Shown: positions 33,733 through 46,700, counted from the first letter of the stretch. The stretch is 64,000 nucleotides of DNA from Tricholoma matsutake (GCA_026075535.2 AP026547.1:7936001-8000000), one strand, 5' to 3'. Made by a program: numbers and translations. The notes: generated from the sequence alone by a model not told the origin.

Positions 33733-36337
33733 GTGGGTTCAACTGAGAGACAGCCAATGGAAGTTGATAATATGGGAGGACCTCATGTATGTCCCCAAAA
33801 CCCAAAACCCCACTCTCCTAAACCCCACTCTCCTAAACCCCCCACTCCTGCAGTAAATGATCCTTGGCCTGACTTGCACCAAGGTCTTCTACTACAGTAC
33901 TGCAGGGGTGGTTTTCAGGTACCACATAACATTCACTTTACATGGGTGCAGCAACTGTACCCCCTTTCTTTCAAAAGTTGTATTACCTCTGCTGCTCACC
34001 CTCTAAATCTATCTTGGCCCTTGCTGCACCCTTTCTTGTTTATTGTTTTTCTTTTCTCACTTCTTGCTTCAGTTTCTGCATCATCTGCTTCCCCAGCCCC
34101 TTCTCTCTGGGCAATAGCTATTAATACTAATGGTCTATCTGACCCCATGAAAATTAATGCTGTAAGTTCTTTAGTTAAGACTTCAAAACCCCATGTTGTT
34201 GTCCTCCAAGAGATATGGTCAACTCGGGAGGTTGCTTTGTGCCTGCATCTGCTGGGCTATGATTTGCATGAAAGCCCTGTCTGCCCAACCCTAAGCAGTA
34301 ACAGGGGTAAATGGGACATCATACTTGCAGTTCGCCAACACCTCTTCAGTGTTGAACATGTCCTTCTCCCACCATCCCTGGCTGGCCGAGTTGTTGCCCT
34401 TGACATCACAATTCCCCTAACAACAGGTCGTGGCTTCATCCACTGTTTCATGGGCATCTACATGCCCTGGAACCCTGGGACAACCAAAGATGATAACAAC
34501 CTGTTCTGGCCAACACTGACTGAATTATGTCTTTCCTCAGCTGGGTCCTGGTCCATGGCTGGTAATTGTAATGTGACCCTATTCTCCACAGAATCTACAG
34601 CCCCCCATTATCAAATCTCCCCTGCACAACAAGCTTACTCCAACTTTCTGAGTGTGACAGGCAGCATTGACCATTGGTCAACAATACCTGACCACAATGT
34701 TCACTCTGACTACACCTACTCACTGGCATCACACCTTGAGATGGATGCCACCACCCCTGGTCAGTCTATCATTGGTCAGTCTATCATTGATTGGGCTGCT
34801 TCTTCCTGGATTGGCATGGCTGCTGTCACTGTTGAAGTCCTCCCAACCTTTATTCCCTGCACTAATCATTGAGCAATCCTCACGTCCACTACCCTTATCC
34901 CCACTGAGCTTGATGGCCTACCAGTCCTACCTGACAATATTCCTCCTTCTACTTATGCACCCCGCTTTTGCCACCCACCCTCTTCTGAAAGCTTTTGCCT
35001 CACACAACTCTCTACCCTTGTCGATGAGTTTCTTGCTAACTGCCCCCATAAACCTGCACAGATTTCTGATGATGAAAATTTTGAGCAGCTCTACCACATC
35101 CTCTCACTAGCCTTCTCTCACAGTGCCTCACAAGCATTCCTGTCCCCTTTATGAAAAACCCAATGCTCTACAAAACCAACCAATGCCACTATTTGCCTCA
35201 TAGTAAAGGAGCACAAACAAGTGGATCAACTGCTCTCTGCCATCAATCAAAATGTCATTCTGCCTCCTCACCAGTTCACTTACTGCTATCTTAATACTTT
35301 TTACTCTTCTCACTCTGCCCCAAATAATACTTACCATCATTTCAGAGCTTACCTGCAAAATCTCAGGTGAATCTTGCAGAAAATCTGCTATGCAGAGGAA
35401 CGTGCCGAATGCATCGCCAGACAGTCCCATTCAGCTGGAGCTCAAGTGTGAAACCTCCTCCATGATGGCTCCCAAAAAACCTTCTACCCAAACAAAATCA
35501 TGGCTCTACCTATTGCCTTGGTTCCCCCACCATTCGCTGACCATAACAACCTTCTAACAGGACAAGACAATATCAAATCCATCACTGTTCAATATTTCCA
35601 AAACCTTTATCACCAAACACCTCACCCTGCTCAGGAGAAGCCCTGGATGTTGACACCTTCTGTAAAATCCATTGCAATGCTAACACAAAGGAAACCCTTC
35701 CTGTGGCCACAAGTCCTAGTGTTGCCTTGACCAACTTGGGGCATTTTTGTATTTTTCAAATAACCTGACACAATACACTCAACCTGCTTAGTGTGGAGAG
35801 AGGACCCATCGACTTTTGGGGCTCCCTATCTATGTAAATATTTTCAGAATTCTATACAATTTATTGGAATTGATATTGCCTTTGACTCATTTTTTGCAAG
35901 TCAACCAGCAAAAATGAGTCAAAGGCAATATCAATTCCAATAAATTGTACAGAATTCTGAAAATATTTACATGAATAGGGAGCCCCAAAAGTCAATGGAT
36001 CCTCTCTCCACACTAAGCAGGCTGAGTCCATTGTGTCAAGTTATTTCAAGAATACAAAAATGCCCCAAGTTGGTCAAGGCAACACTAACGTCGACTACTG
36101 GATGTACCACAGCTTTGCCTCCTGCTCTCCAAGGGTAATCAATGCCCTACCCCTGGCCTTGATGGGTGGGGAAAATGGTTTTTGTGTGCAGCCACTGACA
36201 ATACACTGACCTATGTCGTCTCTCTTCTGAACTACATCCTTTCTTCCTCTCATTTTCCTGCATGCATTAAAGATACTAACATCTCCACTATCCATAAGTG
36301 AGGCCCTACCACAATTCTCAAACATTACTAAGGTATA
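33733..36337 (+). pseudogene. LINE-2 ORF2 part 1: endonuclease and RT N-terminus
   Basis: Endonuclease 34110-34872: AINTNGL, VLQEIW, GIYMPWNPGTT and GSIDHW. The usual GDFN box reads GNCN, so the metal-binding Asp is lost. After a frameshift the linker and RT start follow to 35716. MITE3 then sits at 35717-36087, and RT resumes with LMGGENGF-type sequence, FPACIKDTNISTIHK and GPTTILKHY up to 36332. The protein is then cut by Gypsy-B. Many stops are present. Confidence 0.6.
35717..36087. mobile_element. MITE3, foldback element
   Basis: A 371-bp near-perfect palindrome with ends TAGTGTTGCC and GGCAACACTA, as in MITE1 and MITE2, but different inner sequence (TTGACCAACTTGGGG). The centre is near 35895. 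Flanks ACAAGTCC and ACGTCGAC match poorly, so the 8-bp duplication is not established. Confidence 0.75.
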
Positions 36338-36973
36338 TGTTATGATTTATCTACAGCAACCCGCAAGTATGGGCACTTCATTTTTCCTTGACTCGACTCA
36401 TTCCGAGAGACGCCTCAATGCTCAACTCCCACTGATTGACACGCTGTTCCACAACTTCCTTGACATCGGATCCTTGACATCGGGTCCATGACATCGGACA
36501 CCTCATGCTTGACAGGAGGCTCATCTTCTATTGTCTTTCTACATGCTGCGCCGCAGCATTCCATGACATCGGACAACTCATGCTAGACATAAGGCTTATT
36601 GTTCTTCCTATATTTACTTGACAAGGATCTCTCTTTCCAATTGGACAATAGGTAGTTCCAGAACCATATATAAGTTGTAGTCATACTCTGTGTAAAGCTC
36701 AGCTTGACCTAATTCAAACCAACAGTCCTAGACTCAATCTGAACACTCGACAACTAAGGAAGCCCCTTAGTTGTGATATACTCGAATTCGACAGTCAGAA
36801 AGCCTCTGACTGTGATACACGAAGCGACGGTGTACTCAGAAAGCCTCTGAGTACAAACGACCGTGATCGCTTGAGGAAGTACCCAAGCATAGGCTAAGAG
36901 CCCAAACTGGTAGGAAAGCCTCCTACTTGAACCAGACAAAGAACAGGTCGAGTAAGGACCTATAGTCTTAACA
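36338..36973 (+). repeat. Gypsy-B 5' LTR
   Basis: 636 bp, TGTTATG to CTTAACA. Contains TATATAA at 36667-36673 and, 33 bp after it, the 11-mer CAGCTTGACCT (36700-36710), which is complementary to the PBS and probably marks the RNA start. It differs from the 3' LTR at 17 positions, all transitions at CpG or inferred CpG. Confidence 0.95.
36667..36673 (+). promoter_or_regulatory. TATA box of Gypsy-B LTR
   Basis: TATATAA, repeated at the equivalent place in the 3' LTR. Its distance of about 33 bp to the inferred RNA start at 36700 fits a polymerase II core promoter. Confidence 0.6.
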
Positions 36974-36975
36974 AA

Positions 36976-36986
36976 AGGTCAAGCTG
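36976..36986 (+). promoter_or_regulatory. Gypsy-B self-priming PBS
   Basis: AGGTCAAGCTG starts two bases after the LTR and is the exact complement of CAGCTTGACCT at 36700-36710 in the LTR. In the Tf1 retrotransposon the first 11 bases of the RNA fold back on such a site and prime minus-strand DNA without a tRNA. Confidence 0.8.
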
Positions 36987-37263
36987 CCCTATGAAGTCCA
37001 CCTACCTAGGTGCAGACACCATGTATTTCAGACAAAGCCCAGACAGACCTCTGACAGGAGCATCGACATCAGGAAGAACCTCGTGGTATAGATACCAAGG
37101 CTGACTAGTACGATACTCAGAACCAGCACAAAGGTGGTTCTTGAAGCAAACAGAAGACGAGGAACCAAGATACCTCACTGAAGAAGACTTCAGACCGGCA
37201 AGCAAAGAAGAAACCCCAGAATGAGATTCATTCTCCTTATCCAACGACGACATCCCCGATAAC

Positions 37264-38115
37264 ATGTCTACCGAACCCACCGCATCAAACAAGGAGATTA
37301 GAATCTGAACCCCCTCCGACTTCACAGGGGACCAAACCAGAACTGCAAAGTTCTTACAAGAAGTGAAACTCTATCTGAGAGTAAACCACGGGATCTATGA
37401 CACAGATGAAAAGAAAATCATCTTCGCATTGTTGTTTATGAACGGAGGAACCACCGTGCCCTGGGCACAGACATGGGCAGAAAAGGAAGACCTAGGGACA
37501 TGGTCAACCTTCGAAACGGTGCTCAAAGCAGCGTTCACCCCGATCGATGAAGCTGGCAGAGCCAGAACCGAAATGAAGACACTAAAGCAGGGACAGGACC
37601 TGGAGGATTACATTGTGCAATTCTGAATCCTGCGAGAGAAGGCGGGAATCAATGATGATACCACCCTGATCAAACTCTTCATGGATGGGTTAAACCCCAA
37701 GCTCCTTGAAAGAGTATTCAACATGGAAACAATCCCCACAACCCTAGAAGGGATGATCAATGCTGCCTCCAAGTACGACGGACAATGGAGGAGAGCAAAA
37801 GCGATAACAGGAAAATTACAGGAGAGCTGGGCAAAGAAGCTCGCGAACTCCAAACTGAAAGAAACCCCACTAGAAATCAACCGACTCTCTAACCAGGAGA
37901 GGGTTGAACACATGAAGAAGGGGCTATGCTTTGTGTGCCACCAACCTGGGCACAGAGCAACCGAACACAAGAAAGGGGAAATGAGAACCGAGAACCGGTC
38001 ATTCCCAAAGAAGAAAGGCGAAGAGGCCTACTCAAAGATCCGAGCAATCATAAAGGACCTCGATGAAGAAGACAGGACGAGGGCTCTTGCCGCAATAGAG
38101 GATGAGGGTTTTTAA
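37264..38115 (+). pseudogene. Gypsy-B gag
   Basis: 283 codons from ATG 37264 to TAA 38113-38115, with TGA at 37306 and 37624. At 37624 (VQF-ILREKAG) Arg fits the family. The capsid-type domain (FTGDQTRTAKFLQEVKLYL, LFMDGLNPKLLERVF) is followed by a knuckle CFVCHQPGHRATEH, in which the last Cys is His. The stop directly follows a -1 slippery heptamer. Confidence 0.85.
38106..38112 (+). promoter_or_regulatory. Programmed -1 frameshift heptamer
   Basis: G GGT TTT in the gag frame, directly before TAA. Slipping one base back places the ribosome in the pol frame (TTA AAG AGG ...), which is then open except for point stops. It fits the X XXY YYZ rule. Confidence 0.7.
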
Positions 38116-41100
38116 AGAGGTGGCCTGCCTCAATGCCAGGTACCACCAAACTTTCCGTTAGCTCTGCATTACTAGCCACTTTGAAGAATCAATCTATGCA
38201 TTTAGATGTCAAAGTGCTAGGAGCAGACGGGAGGAAAGTCATCGAAACTGAAGCCCTACTCGACTCAGGAGCAGGAGGAGTATTCATGAGCCACAAATTC
38301 GCAGAGGAAAACAGACTCAGACTGCGCCCCCTGGAAAGAATCATCAAGGTGAAGAATGTGGATAGAACCCCAAACAAGAAAGGGGAAATCTCCCAATATG
38401 CCAGGGGACCGCTAACAATCAACGGGCAAACATTCCTGACAACCTTCCTGATCGCAGGATTGGGAGGAGAATCAATCATCTTGGGCCTGCCATGGCTCAG
38501 GAAGATTAACCCAGTAATCGACTGGAGAACTGGAACCTTCCAGTTCAGGGCAGAGGACGAGAGTCACCCGGAACTCTCACATGGGAAAGGAAGAACCCTC
38601 ATCGGGAGGGTGCAAACCGAGAAACCCAACGAAGGGTGCCTATCATGGCACCAGAAGGGAACCGAAAAGAAGGAGAACCCCTTCGACATGACAAAAGAAG
38701 AATGACAGGCATGGTGCCGAAGAATAGTCGCCAGAGAAAAAGAAAAAATCGATCTCAAAATAAAGATGAGAGAAGAGCAACGGGCGCAATTCAAGAGGCT
38801 AGCCGCCAGGGAAAGAGAAAGACTCCTTTCCAAGACAAAGACACTGACGAAAGAAGAACGGCTTGAGCAATGCCGAAGAATCGTCGCCAAGGCAAAGATG
38901 ATGGGAGGAGCCCTCCACACCGAACCAAGAAGAAACAGAATGCCCACTGAGACCAGAAGGGCAATGATAGAAGAAGTGAATGATGAAAAGATTGCAGTCA
39001 CAACTCTTCAGGATGTGGAGCCCATTGGGCCATAGGACGAAGAAAGCACTGGGAAGGAAAACCCAACATCGGCAAACCACAAACAGGCAACGGAACAGAC
39101 AACAGGACAACTGGAGGAGACACCCATGCAAGGGATCATGGACGACGAACTACTAATCGCCTACATCTGAGGAGAACCTGTCATTGGCATTTTTGAACCA
39201 AGGAAAACCCCACTGACAGAAGAGTACAACAAGCCAAGATACTCGTACTCCCAATCAACAAAGAAGATCTCCCGACTCATAAAGGCAAAAGGAACACCGC
39301 GATACATCTATGGGCAGAACGTCTGGATTAGGGCAAAGACATTGGTCTCACAGCACCTGGCGCATCAAAAGGAAGGAGACCCGGAACGGAAGACCCTGGA
39401 CGAACTACTCCCAGAGCAATACAAAGAGTACCAATGGATATTTGAGAAGGAAGCATCAGAAAGATTCCCAGAATCAAGATCCTGGGATCATGCGATAGAC
39501 CTCAAATCGGACTTTGTGGCAAAAGATTGCAAGGTATACCCACTCTCACCGGCAGAACAGAGGAAACTCGACGAGTTCCTCGATGAAAGCCTGAAGAAAG
39601 GATACATTCGACCATCAAAATCGCCCATGGCATCGCCATTCTTCTTCGTCGCGAAGAAGGACACAGATGCCCTAAGACCATGCCTGGATTACAGGTACTT
39701 GAATAATGGCATGATCAAGAACACCTACCCGCTACCACTGGTAGGAGACCTGTTGGACAGGCTAATCGGGGCAAAATGGTTCACAAAGTTAGACATCCAA
39801 TGGGGATACCACAATGTCAGGATCAAAGACGGCAATCAGTGGAAGGCAGCCTTCAAGACAAACAGAGGGCTGTTCAAACCAATGGTGATGTTCTTTGGAT
39901 TATGTAACTCACCAGCAACATTCCAGGCAATGATGAACGAGATTTTCCGTGACATGATCGGAGAAGGATGGCTCGTGATTTACATGGACAACATCCTGAT
40001 ATTCTCCAAGGACCAGAACGAACACCAGGAAAGGACAAGAAGGGTGCTGCAAAGACTAGCAGAAAACGACCTATACCTGAAACCAGAGAAGTGCAAATTC
40101 GACGCCCACGAAGTGGAATTTTTGGGTCTGATCATCCGACCCAATGAGATTGCAATGGACAACACAAAGCTGGCAGGTATACAAGATTGGCCCACCCTGA
40201 CAAACATAAAAGTGGTTAGGTCCTTCCTAGGATTTGGGAACTTCTACAGGAAGTTCATCGGACATTTTGCGGAGACAAGCAGGCCGCTTAATGAACTAAC
40301 AAAGAAGAACAAGACGTTTGACTGGACAACTGAATGTGAAAATGCCTTTCAGACGCTGAAAAGGAAATTCACAGAAGCACCGGTACTGCTGATGCCAGAC
40401 CCAACAAAACCATTCACAATTGAATCAGATGCCTCAAAACATGCAACAGGAGGAGTGCTGAGACAAAGAGACACGAATGGAGATTGGCACCCATGCGGAT
40501 ATATATCACATGCATTGACACCAACGGAATGAAACTATGAAATCTATGACAGGGAACTACTCGCGATAGTACAATCGCTAGAAACCTGGAGGCACTACCT
40601 GATGGGTTCAGAACACCCAGTAGTAATCCTCTCGGATCACAAGAACCTGACATACTTCTGAATGGCACAGAAACTAAACAGGAGACAGGCAAGATGGAGC
40701 TTATTCTTGTCAGAATTCAAATTACAGCTTGTTCACATGCCCGGATCTCAAATGGTGCAAAGTGATGCTTTATCACGAAGGGCCGACCACGTACCAGAAG
40801 AAGACAATGACAACGAAGATATCACAATGTTACCTGAAACGGTATTCATGAAATTCATTGACACCAAAATACATGACCTGCTTGCAGAGAGCATCATGAA
40901 AGACGACCTGGTGAAGAGCACGATTGAAGCGCTAAAGACCCAAGGAGCACCGCCAATAAAGTCGGCGTTAGAAGACTGGAAAATTGAGGACGGCCTTCTA
41001 TTCTTCTGAAATCGATGCTACATCCCTGACAATGGGGACATACAAAAGAAGCTGGTACAGAAATACCATGAAGGGGTAACCAGCAGACACCCAGGACAAT

Positions 41101-42299
41101 GGCAGACAACCAAAATGGTTAGGAGGGACTACTGGTGGCCAGGAATGATGATGTACATCAAGAACTATGTTGCTGGATGTGCTACATGCCAGCAGATGAA
41201 GGTTAACACCCACCCGATGACACCGCCCCTACAACCAATCAAATCCGAAGTGACAAGGCCATTTGCGATGGTAACGACTGATTTCATAACTGACCTACCA
41301 GAGTCTGATGGTTATGATGCGCTCATGGTTGTGGTAGACCATGGGCTTACAAAGGGGGTAATTTTCATCCCTTGCAAGAAGACAATCGATGCACTGGGAG
41401 CAGCGACCCTCTATCTGGATTACGTCTACAAACGGTTCAGCCTTCCAGACAAAATTATATCGGACAGGGACCCCAGATTCACCTCACAGCTATTCCAAGA
41501 GTTAGGAAGATTGCTCGGAATTAAGCTGGCAATGAGTACGGCATACCACCCCCAGACTGACAGAGAAACAGAACAGGTGAATCAAGAAGTAGAAGTCTAC
41601 CTGTGGATCTTCTGCTCAAACAACCAAGAGAAATGGAAGCACTTCCTTCCAACAGCAGAGTTCACGCACAACCAAAGGATGCACTCCACCCAGAAAAGTT
41701 CCCCATTCTACCTGATGATGGGCTATGAACCAAAGGCGATCCCACTCCCATACCTGAAAACAAACATACCAGCCATAGAGAAACGAATAGTTGCGCTGCA
41801 ACGGGCCCGAGATGAAGCAAAAGCAACTCACGAGTTAGCCAGACAGCTGATGGCAGAAAGGACTACACGGCACTTCACGCCAGTCAAAGAGGGAGACAGG
41901 GTGTGGCTAGAAGCAAAGAACCTCAAAACGATGCATGCGACAAAGAAACTCGCACCCAAAAGAGAAGGACCATTCTCCATCGAGAAGGTTCTAAGCCCCC
42001 TTTCCTACCAACTGAAGCTACCGAACCAGTGGAAAATACACCCAGTATTCCATGCGGCACTCCTCACCCCGTATAAAGAAACTGAGACACATGGTCCAAA
42101 CTTCCCAAAACCTCCGCTGGACCTAATAGAAGGTGAATTGGAGTACGAGGTGGAAGCGATCATCGGACATAAGAAGAAGGGCAGGACCACGCACTTCTTA
42201 GTGAAGTGGGTCGGATACCTGACCTCAGAAAACTCATGGGAACCTGAGGGGAACCTGAAACATGCCAAGAAGATCCTGAATGCATATAAACAACAATGA
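38112..42299 (+). pseudogene. Gypsy-B pol: protease, RT, RNase H, integrase, chromodomain
   Basis: A single frame with no indels, but stops at 38703, 39168, 40530, 40659 and 41007 (TGA) and 39033 (TAG). Protease EALLDSGAGGVF (about 38250). RT: GYIRPSKSPMASPFFFVAKK, KLDIQWGYHNVRI, FFGLCNSPATFQ and YMDNILIF, where the second catalytic Asp has become Asn. RNase H: IESDASKHATGGVL. Integrase: HPGQWQTTKMVRRDYWWPGM and GCATCQQMK zinc part, core TTDFITDLPE and IISDRDPRFTS. The chromodomain (42140-42290) has EYEVEAIIGHKKKG and FLVKWVGY, which would steer integration to modified nucleosomes. It is a chromovirus-type Ty3/gypsy polyprotein. Confidence 0.9.
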
Positions 42300-42337
42300 C
42301 AGCTGTGAACCCCCAGGATCAGAACCCACACCCCAAC

Positions 42338-43063
42338 ATGGCAGAGCAGACACCCGTCATACCCCCCAAACAATGTTTTACCAAACAATTCCTATGAGAC
42401 CCATCGAACATCGACACCCTCCGCACCCACCTCGCCCACAACCCAGCTAGATATCATCTCGCAAGAATATGCTTCTACTATCAGAGCACAATCGACCAAA
42501 TGAAGAGGAACCTAGAAGAAGCCATGAACGACACTGACGACCTCAGTATCGAACAGGCTATCCAAGACATGGCCAAGACATGGTCAGACAGAATGAGAGT
42601 GGTTGAAAGAAACCCTCATACCTCCACAGATCACCCCAGACATCAACAAAACTCTCCCTCGCCCTACAATGGGCAGAAAAACAAAAAGACAACACGCACC
42701 ACCTCTGGAAACACCTCCCCTTCTACGAGCAACCAGATGAACACCTCCCTAACGATCATTGACCTCACAATGCCAGAACCCGAACCTCGATTGACCCAAC
42801 CACCGTGGTCCCCTCCCCACATGAGAAGTGCCAGATGCTTCATTTGCCACCAGATCGGACATTTCGGCCTCATCTGCCAGAAACACATCTGCAGGTACTG
42901 CAAACGACGAGGCCCTGGGCACTACAGCCCCAACTGCCTGGCAAGGCAGCAGAAAGAACAGGAGGAGGAACGGAGACGGCAGGACTTCCTTGAGGCAGGA
43001 TATGATGACTTCAATGACAAAGCGATAGCAAATATGACTGGGGAACCCTATGGGGAAATGTAG
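42338..43063 (+). pseudogene. Gypsy-B ORF3, double zinc-knuckle protein
   Basis: Starts ATG 42338, just after the pol stop, and runs 241 codons to TAG in the same strand, with one TGA at 42395 (Arg fits: QFL-DPSN). The helical N-terminal half (STIDQMKRNLEEAMNDTDD) is followed by an S/T/P linker. Then come CFICHQIGHFGLIC (CX2CX4HX4C) and CRYCKRRGPGHYSPNC (CX2CX6HX4C), then a charged tail. It lies between the chromodomain and the polypurine tract, where most Ty3/gypsy elements have nothing. A second nucleic-acid-binding protein is the natural reading; no function is known. Confidence 0.75.
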
Positions 43064-43111
43064 GAGGGCGGGGAGAATGGTTCGAAGTCGAAGTTGGTGA
43101 CTTCAAAGATA

Positions 43112-43123
43112 GATGGGAGGCAA
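43112..43123 (+). promoter_or_regulatory. Gypsy-B polypurine tract
   Basis: GATGGGAGGCAA directly before the 3' LTR; primer for plus-strand DNA. Confidence 0.65.
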
Positions 43124-43759
43124 TGTTATGATTTATCTACAGCAACCCACAAGTACAGGCACTTCATTTTTCCTTGACTCGACTCATTCCGAGAGACGCC
43201 TCAATGCTCGACTCCCACCAATCGACACGCTGTTCCGCAACTTCCTTGACATCGGATCCTTGACATTGGGTCCGTGACATCGGACACCTCATGCTTGACA
43301 GGAGGCTCATCTTCTATTGTCTTTCTACATGCTGTGCTGCAGCATTCCGTGACATCGGACAACTCATGCTAGACATAAGGCTTATTGTTCTTCCTATATT
43401 TACTTGACAAGGATCTCTCTTTCCAATTGGACAATAGGTAGTTCCAGAACCATATATAAGTTGTAGTCATACTCTGTGTAAAGCTCAGCTTGACCTAATT
43501 CAAACCAACGGTCCTAGACTCAATCTGAACACTCAACAACTAAGGAAGCCCCTTAGTTGTGATATACTTGAATTCGACAGTCAGAAAGCCTCTGACTGTG
43601 ATACACGAAGCGACGGTGTACTCAGAAAGCCTCTGAGTACAAACGACCGTGATCACTTGAGGAAGTACCCAAGCATAGGCTAAGAGCCCAAACTGGTAGG
43701 AAAGCCTCCTACTTGAACCAGACAAAGAACAGGTCGAGTAAGGACCTATAGTCTTAACA
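43124..43759 (+). repeat. Gypsy-B 3' LTR
   Basis: 636 bp, the same length as the 5' LTR without any indel, followed by the target duplication GTATA. Confidence 0.95.
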
Positions 43760-43764
43760 GTATA

Positions 43765-46700
43765 GCTTGCAGTAACCTTCTCCTCAATCTTCCATTTGCC
43801 TGGCTGAATTTCCATCTATCCCCATATCTCGCAAAGCTGCAGGTTATCCCTGGATGTCAGGTTGCAACCCAGCCTGGTGTTCAGGGCCAAGATCTCCTCT
43901 CAGTGGTTGCTCAAGTCCAAAAGTGGGCTCAGCAGTGTAAAGTCCCCCTCTATGTTCTGCAGAGGGATCAGAAGAAAGGCTTTGACATGCTGGAGCCTGA
44001 GGGTTTTTATGACACCCTCAGTGCTTATGGACTTTCTTCATCAATCACTAACTTGGACTGCTCCTCCCAAGCTCATGTCCCTTACCATGTCAAGACTGCC
44101 TATGGATTGACTGACCCCTTCATTGTTAATGGTGTTACTAAACAGGGAGGTTCACTGTCGCCACTAAAATGCACTCTAACAACAAGCATGTGTAATCGCT
44201 GGCTCTCTGACCTTGCTTCTCATTCACTACACTACCTCGTCATATCCTCTGAACAAGCCCGCAAACACTTACCTCACTCTAGCCTAGACAACATAAAACA
44301 ACCTATCACCATGGTTGAGGCAATGGATGACACCCTACTCATCTCTGTCTCCCTCTCCTTGCTTCTTTTTCTTGCTTGACAGGCTGACAGATTCCAGGGA
44401 ATGTATGGCTGGGAAACTGAATGGGCAAAGAGTGTATTGTATGCTTTTCAGGCTCCTGATTTCCCACCCACAACTGAACAATGAACTTTCCTGATCCCTT
44501 CTGTAAATTACGCTAACCCTTCCTCACCTCAGACCTTTGAAAACCCAGTCAAAGTCAACACTGATTATATCACTTTCCTGCAGGTCCCAATTAATTAGCC
44601 TGAGATCCATTTCTAAGGCATGGCAGGGGTATGAAAAATGCATGGCAGGGGTATGGCCATAACTTCAAATATTATTACTAACTGCCTATCAAAAGTTTTA
44701 TCCCAGCTGGGCAATATATAAGGCTTTGAGAAACCTCAGGTTTTTAAGCCATAAAGTAAAATTTGCATTTAGCAGAAAGGTAAGGGTATGGAAAAACCCA
44801 TGAAAATCCGACCTTTTGATTTTTTCATGGGTTTTTCCATACCCTTACCTTTCTGCTGAATGCAAATTTTACTTTATGGCTTAAAAACTTGAGGTTTCTC
44901 AGAGCCTTATATATTGCCCAACTGGGATAAAACTTTTGATAGGCAGTTAGTAATAATATTTGAAGTTATGGCCATACCCCTGCCATGCATTTTTCATACC
45001 CCTGCCATGCCTTATCCATTTCCAACACCTCCAGGATCTCGTCTTCCATTTTTGGTTTCCTCTTCACCCACAGCCACTGCCTCTAACAGCATTACGACAT
45101 ATCCTTTCTCTCAAACTAATCTCTCACCTCCAGCCATTGCTGAGCTTCCAGCTGCTCACACATGCTCAGGCTGCCACTCTTGACATGCAAATTGCTCACA
45201 AGATTCATGCTTACATTGGTATGCCTTTCCATTTTAATTCTACACTCCTCCTTCTCCCAATCCATCTACAGGGTTTTGGGTTCCCCTCCATTGCCCGAAT
45301 AAACAGCACATTGGCAGTTGCTGGTCTCCAGAGAGATCTTAACCACCATGTTCCTGTCTTTCATAATGTTGCTCAGGTGACATTAGTGGACTGGACCTGC
45401 CAAATCAATCACTGTGCTGCCCCACTGACAATATCTCCCTCTTCACCAGACTTTGTGCATCAAACACAACACATTCCTAGCTCCTGGCTGACAGCCCATA
45501 AAATGATGAAGACTGTTGGTCTCTCCTTTCAGGTGACTGACCTCAGTCATTTTCTGTCTGGAACTGTCTCCCTAATTCATCTCTACAACCTCACCTCCCC
45601 CTCCCTTCTGAACCAAAAATTGTCTCCCCACCTCCTATACAGCTTTGCCAAGCATGGATTCCACTCACTCCACCATGTTGGAACATGGAACTACACACAG
45701 TTTTCCCCATTCCCCACCTCCTTCTCTCCCCTCCTGCTTACCTTCCCAAACCACCAATGGATGCTCACCCATGATTGGCCCCTCCTTCATGATTGGCTCA
45801 CCTCCCTTCCTGCCACCTTATCTACCCTTGCTCATCCCCACCCATTGCTCCTCCTAACCCATGCTGCCCAACAATCAATGGCAGAAAACACCATCCTTTG
45901 CTTATCCACCCCTCCGACTCTGACCCATACCTATGATGCACCTCCTCACCTTTTCACCTCTGATGGTGCTTCATTCACCACCAACCTTTCTATTGAAGCA
46001 CCAATATCCTCCTCGCAGAAGCTTATGTCAACTGCTTCTCACTCGCGAATCAGCGACTACCTGTAATAATCAACTCCTCATACTTTCCGACCACCTAAAC
46101 TCCATCAGACTTCTCAATGAATCTTTGAAAACTACTTCCCAAGCTCTCTTCCTACACCCGGCATGGTCACTCTATCGTTGGATTTTGAATATTCTCAACT
46201 CAGAGGCAAGAACAGATGATGAGGGTATAAAATCTACTACAGGAAAAGATGCTGTGGAAGAGACTTTGGATTTGACAGCTTCTTTCTCTCCTCTGCTTTC
46301 ATATGTTAGGGCTCATACTGACAACGCCTCAACCCCCTCACTGCTGAACTGCCTGGTGGACTATGTTGCATCCCATGCCTACCATCATTCATGCCCCCCT
46401 CCCGCTGCTCTGTTACCAACCTTTATGATGGATGACTATACACCCTACACCCACACCCTCGGATTTGTTGATGCTTTTTCACCTTCATTGAGAATACTTT
46501 GGCTGAAAAATTGACACCCCCACCACACCCTCTTGTCATTCCCGAGGCCCTATATGACCCTCATCCACTGCCAGAATACCCATACTTTCAGGCTCAATCC
46601 AAGTATTCAGCTGTAATCCAGCTCTATGCCAGAAGTGATCAGCTTGACTCAGCCATTAACCTCCACACATGACTGCACAACGGCCGCCAGCCATGGTGCC

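Larger units (their letters stand above)
36338..43759 (+). mobile_element. Gypsy-B, full-length chromodomain Ty3/gypsy
   Basis: A 7,422-bp element with two 636-bp LTRs and an exact 5-bp target duplication GTATA (36333-36337 and 43760-43764). It is inserted in the RT of LINE-2. Order: LTR, PBS, gag, -1 frameshift site, protease-RT-RNase H-integrase-chromodomain, ORF3, polypurine tract, LTR. The coding frame has no indels, only nonsense and missense changes, so it inserted recently and was inactivated by point mutation. Confidence 0.95.

Noticed and set aside
35709..36095. 8-bp target duplication for MITE3
   Set aside because: Flanks ACAAGTCC and ACGTCGAC share too few bases to be called a duplication.
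38564..39131. Minus-strand ORFs in Gypsy-B pol
   Set aside because: Antisense shadows of a purine-rich coding strand; no motif or intron structure, unlike the antisense gene in Gypsy-C.
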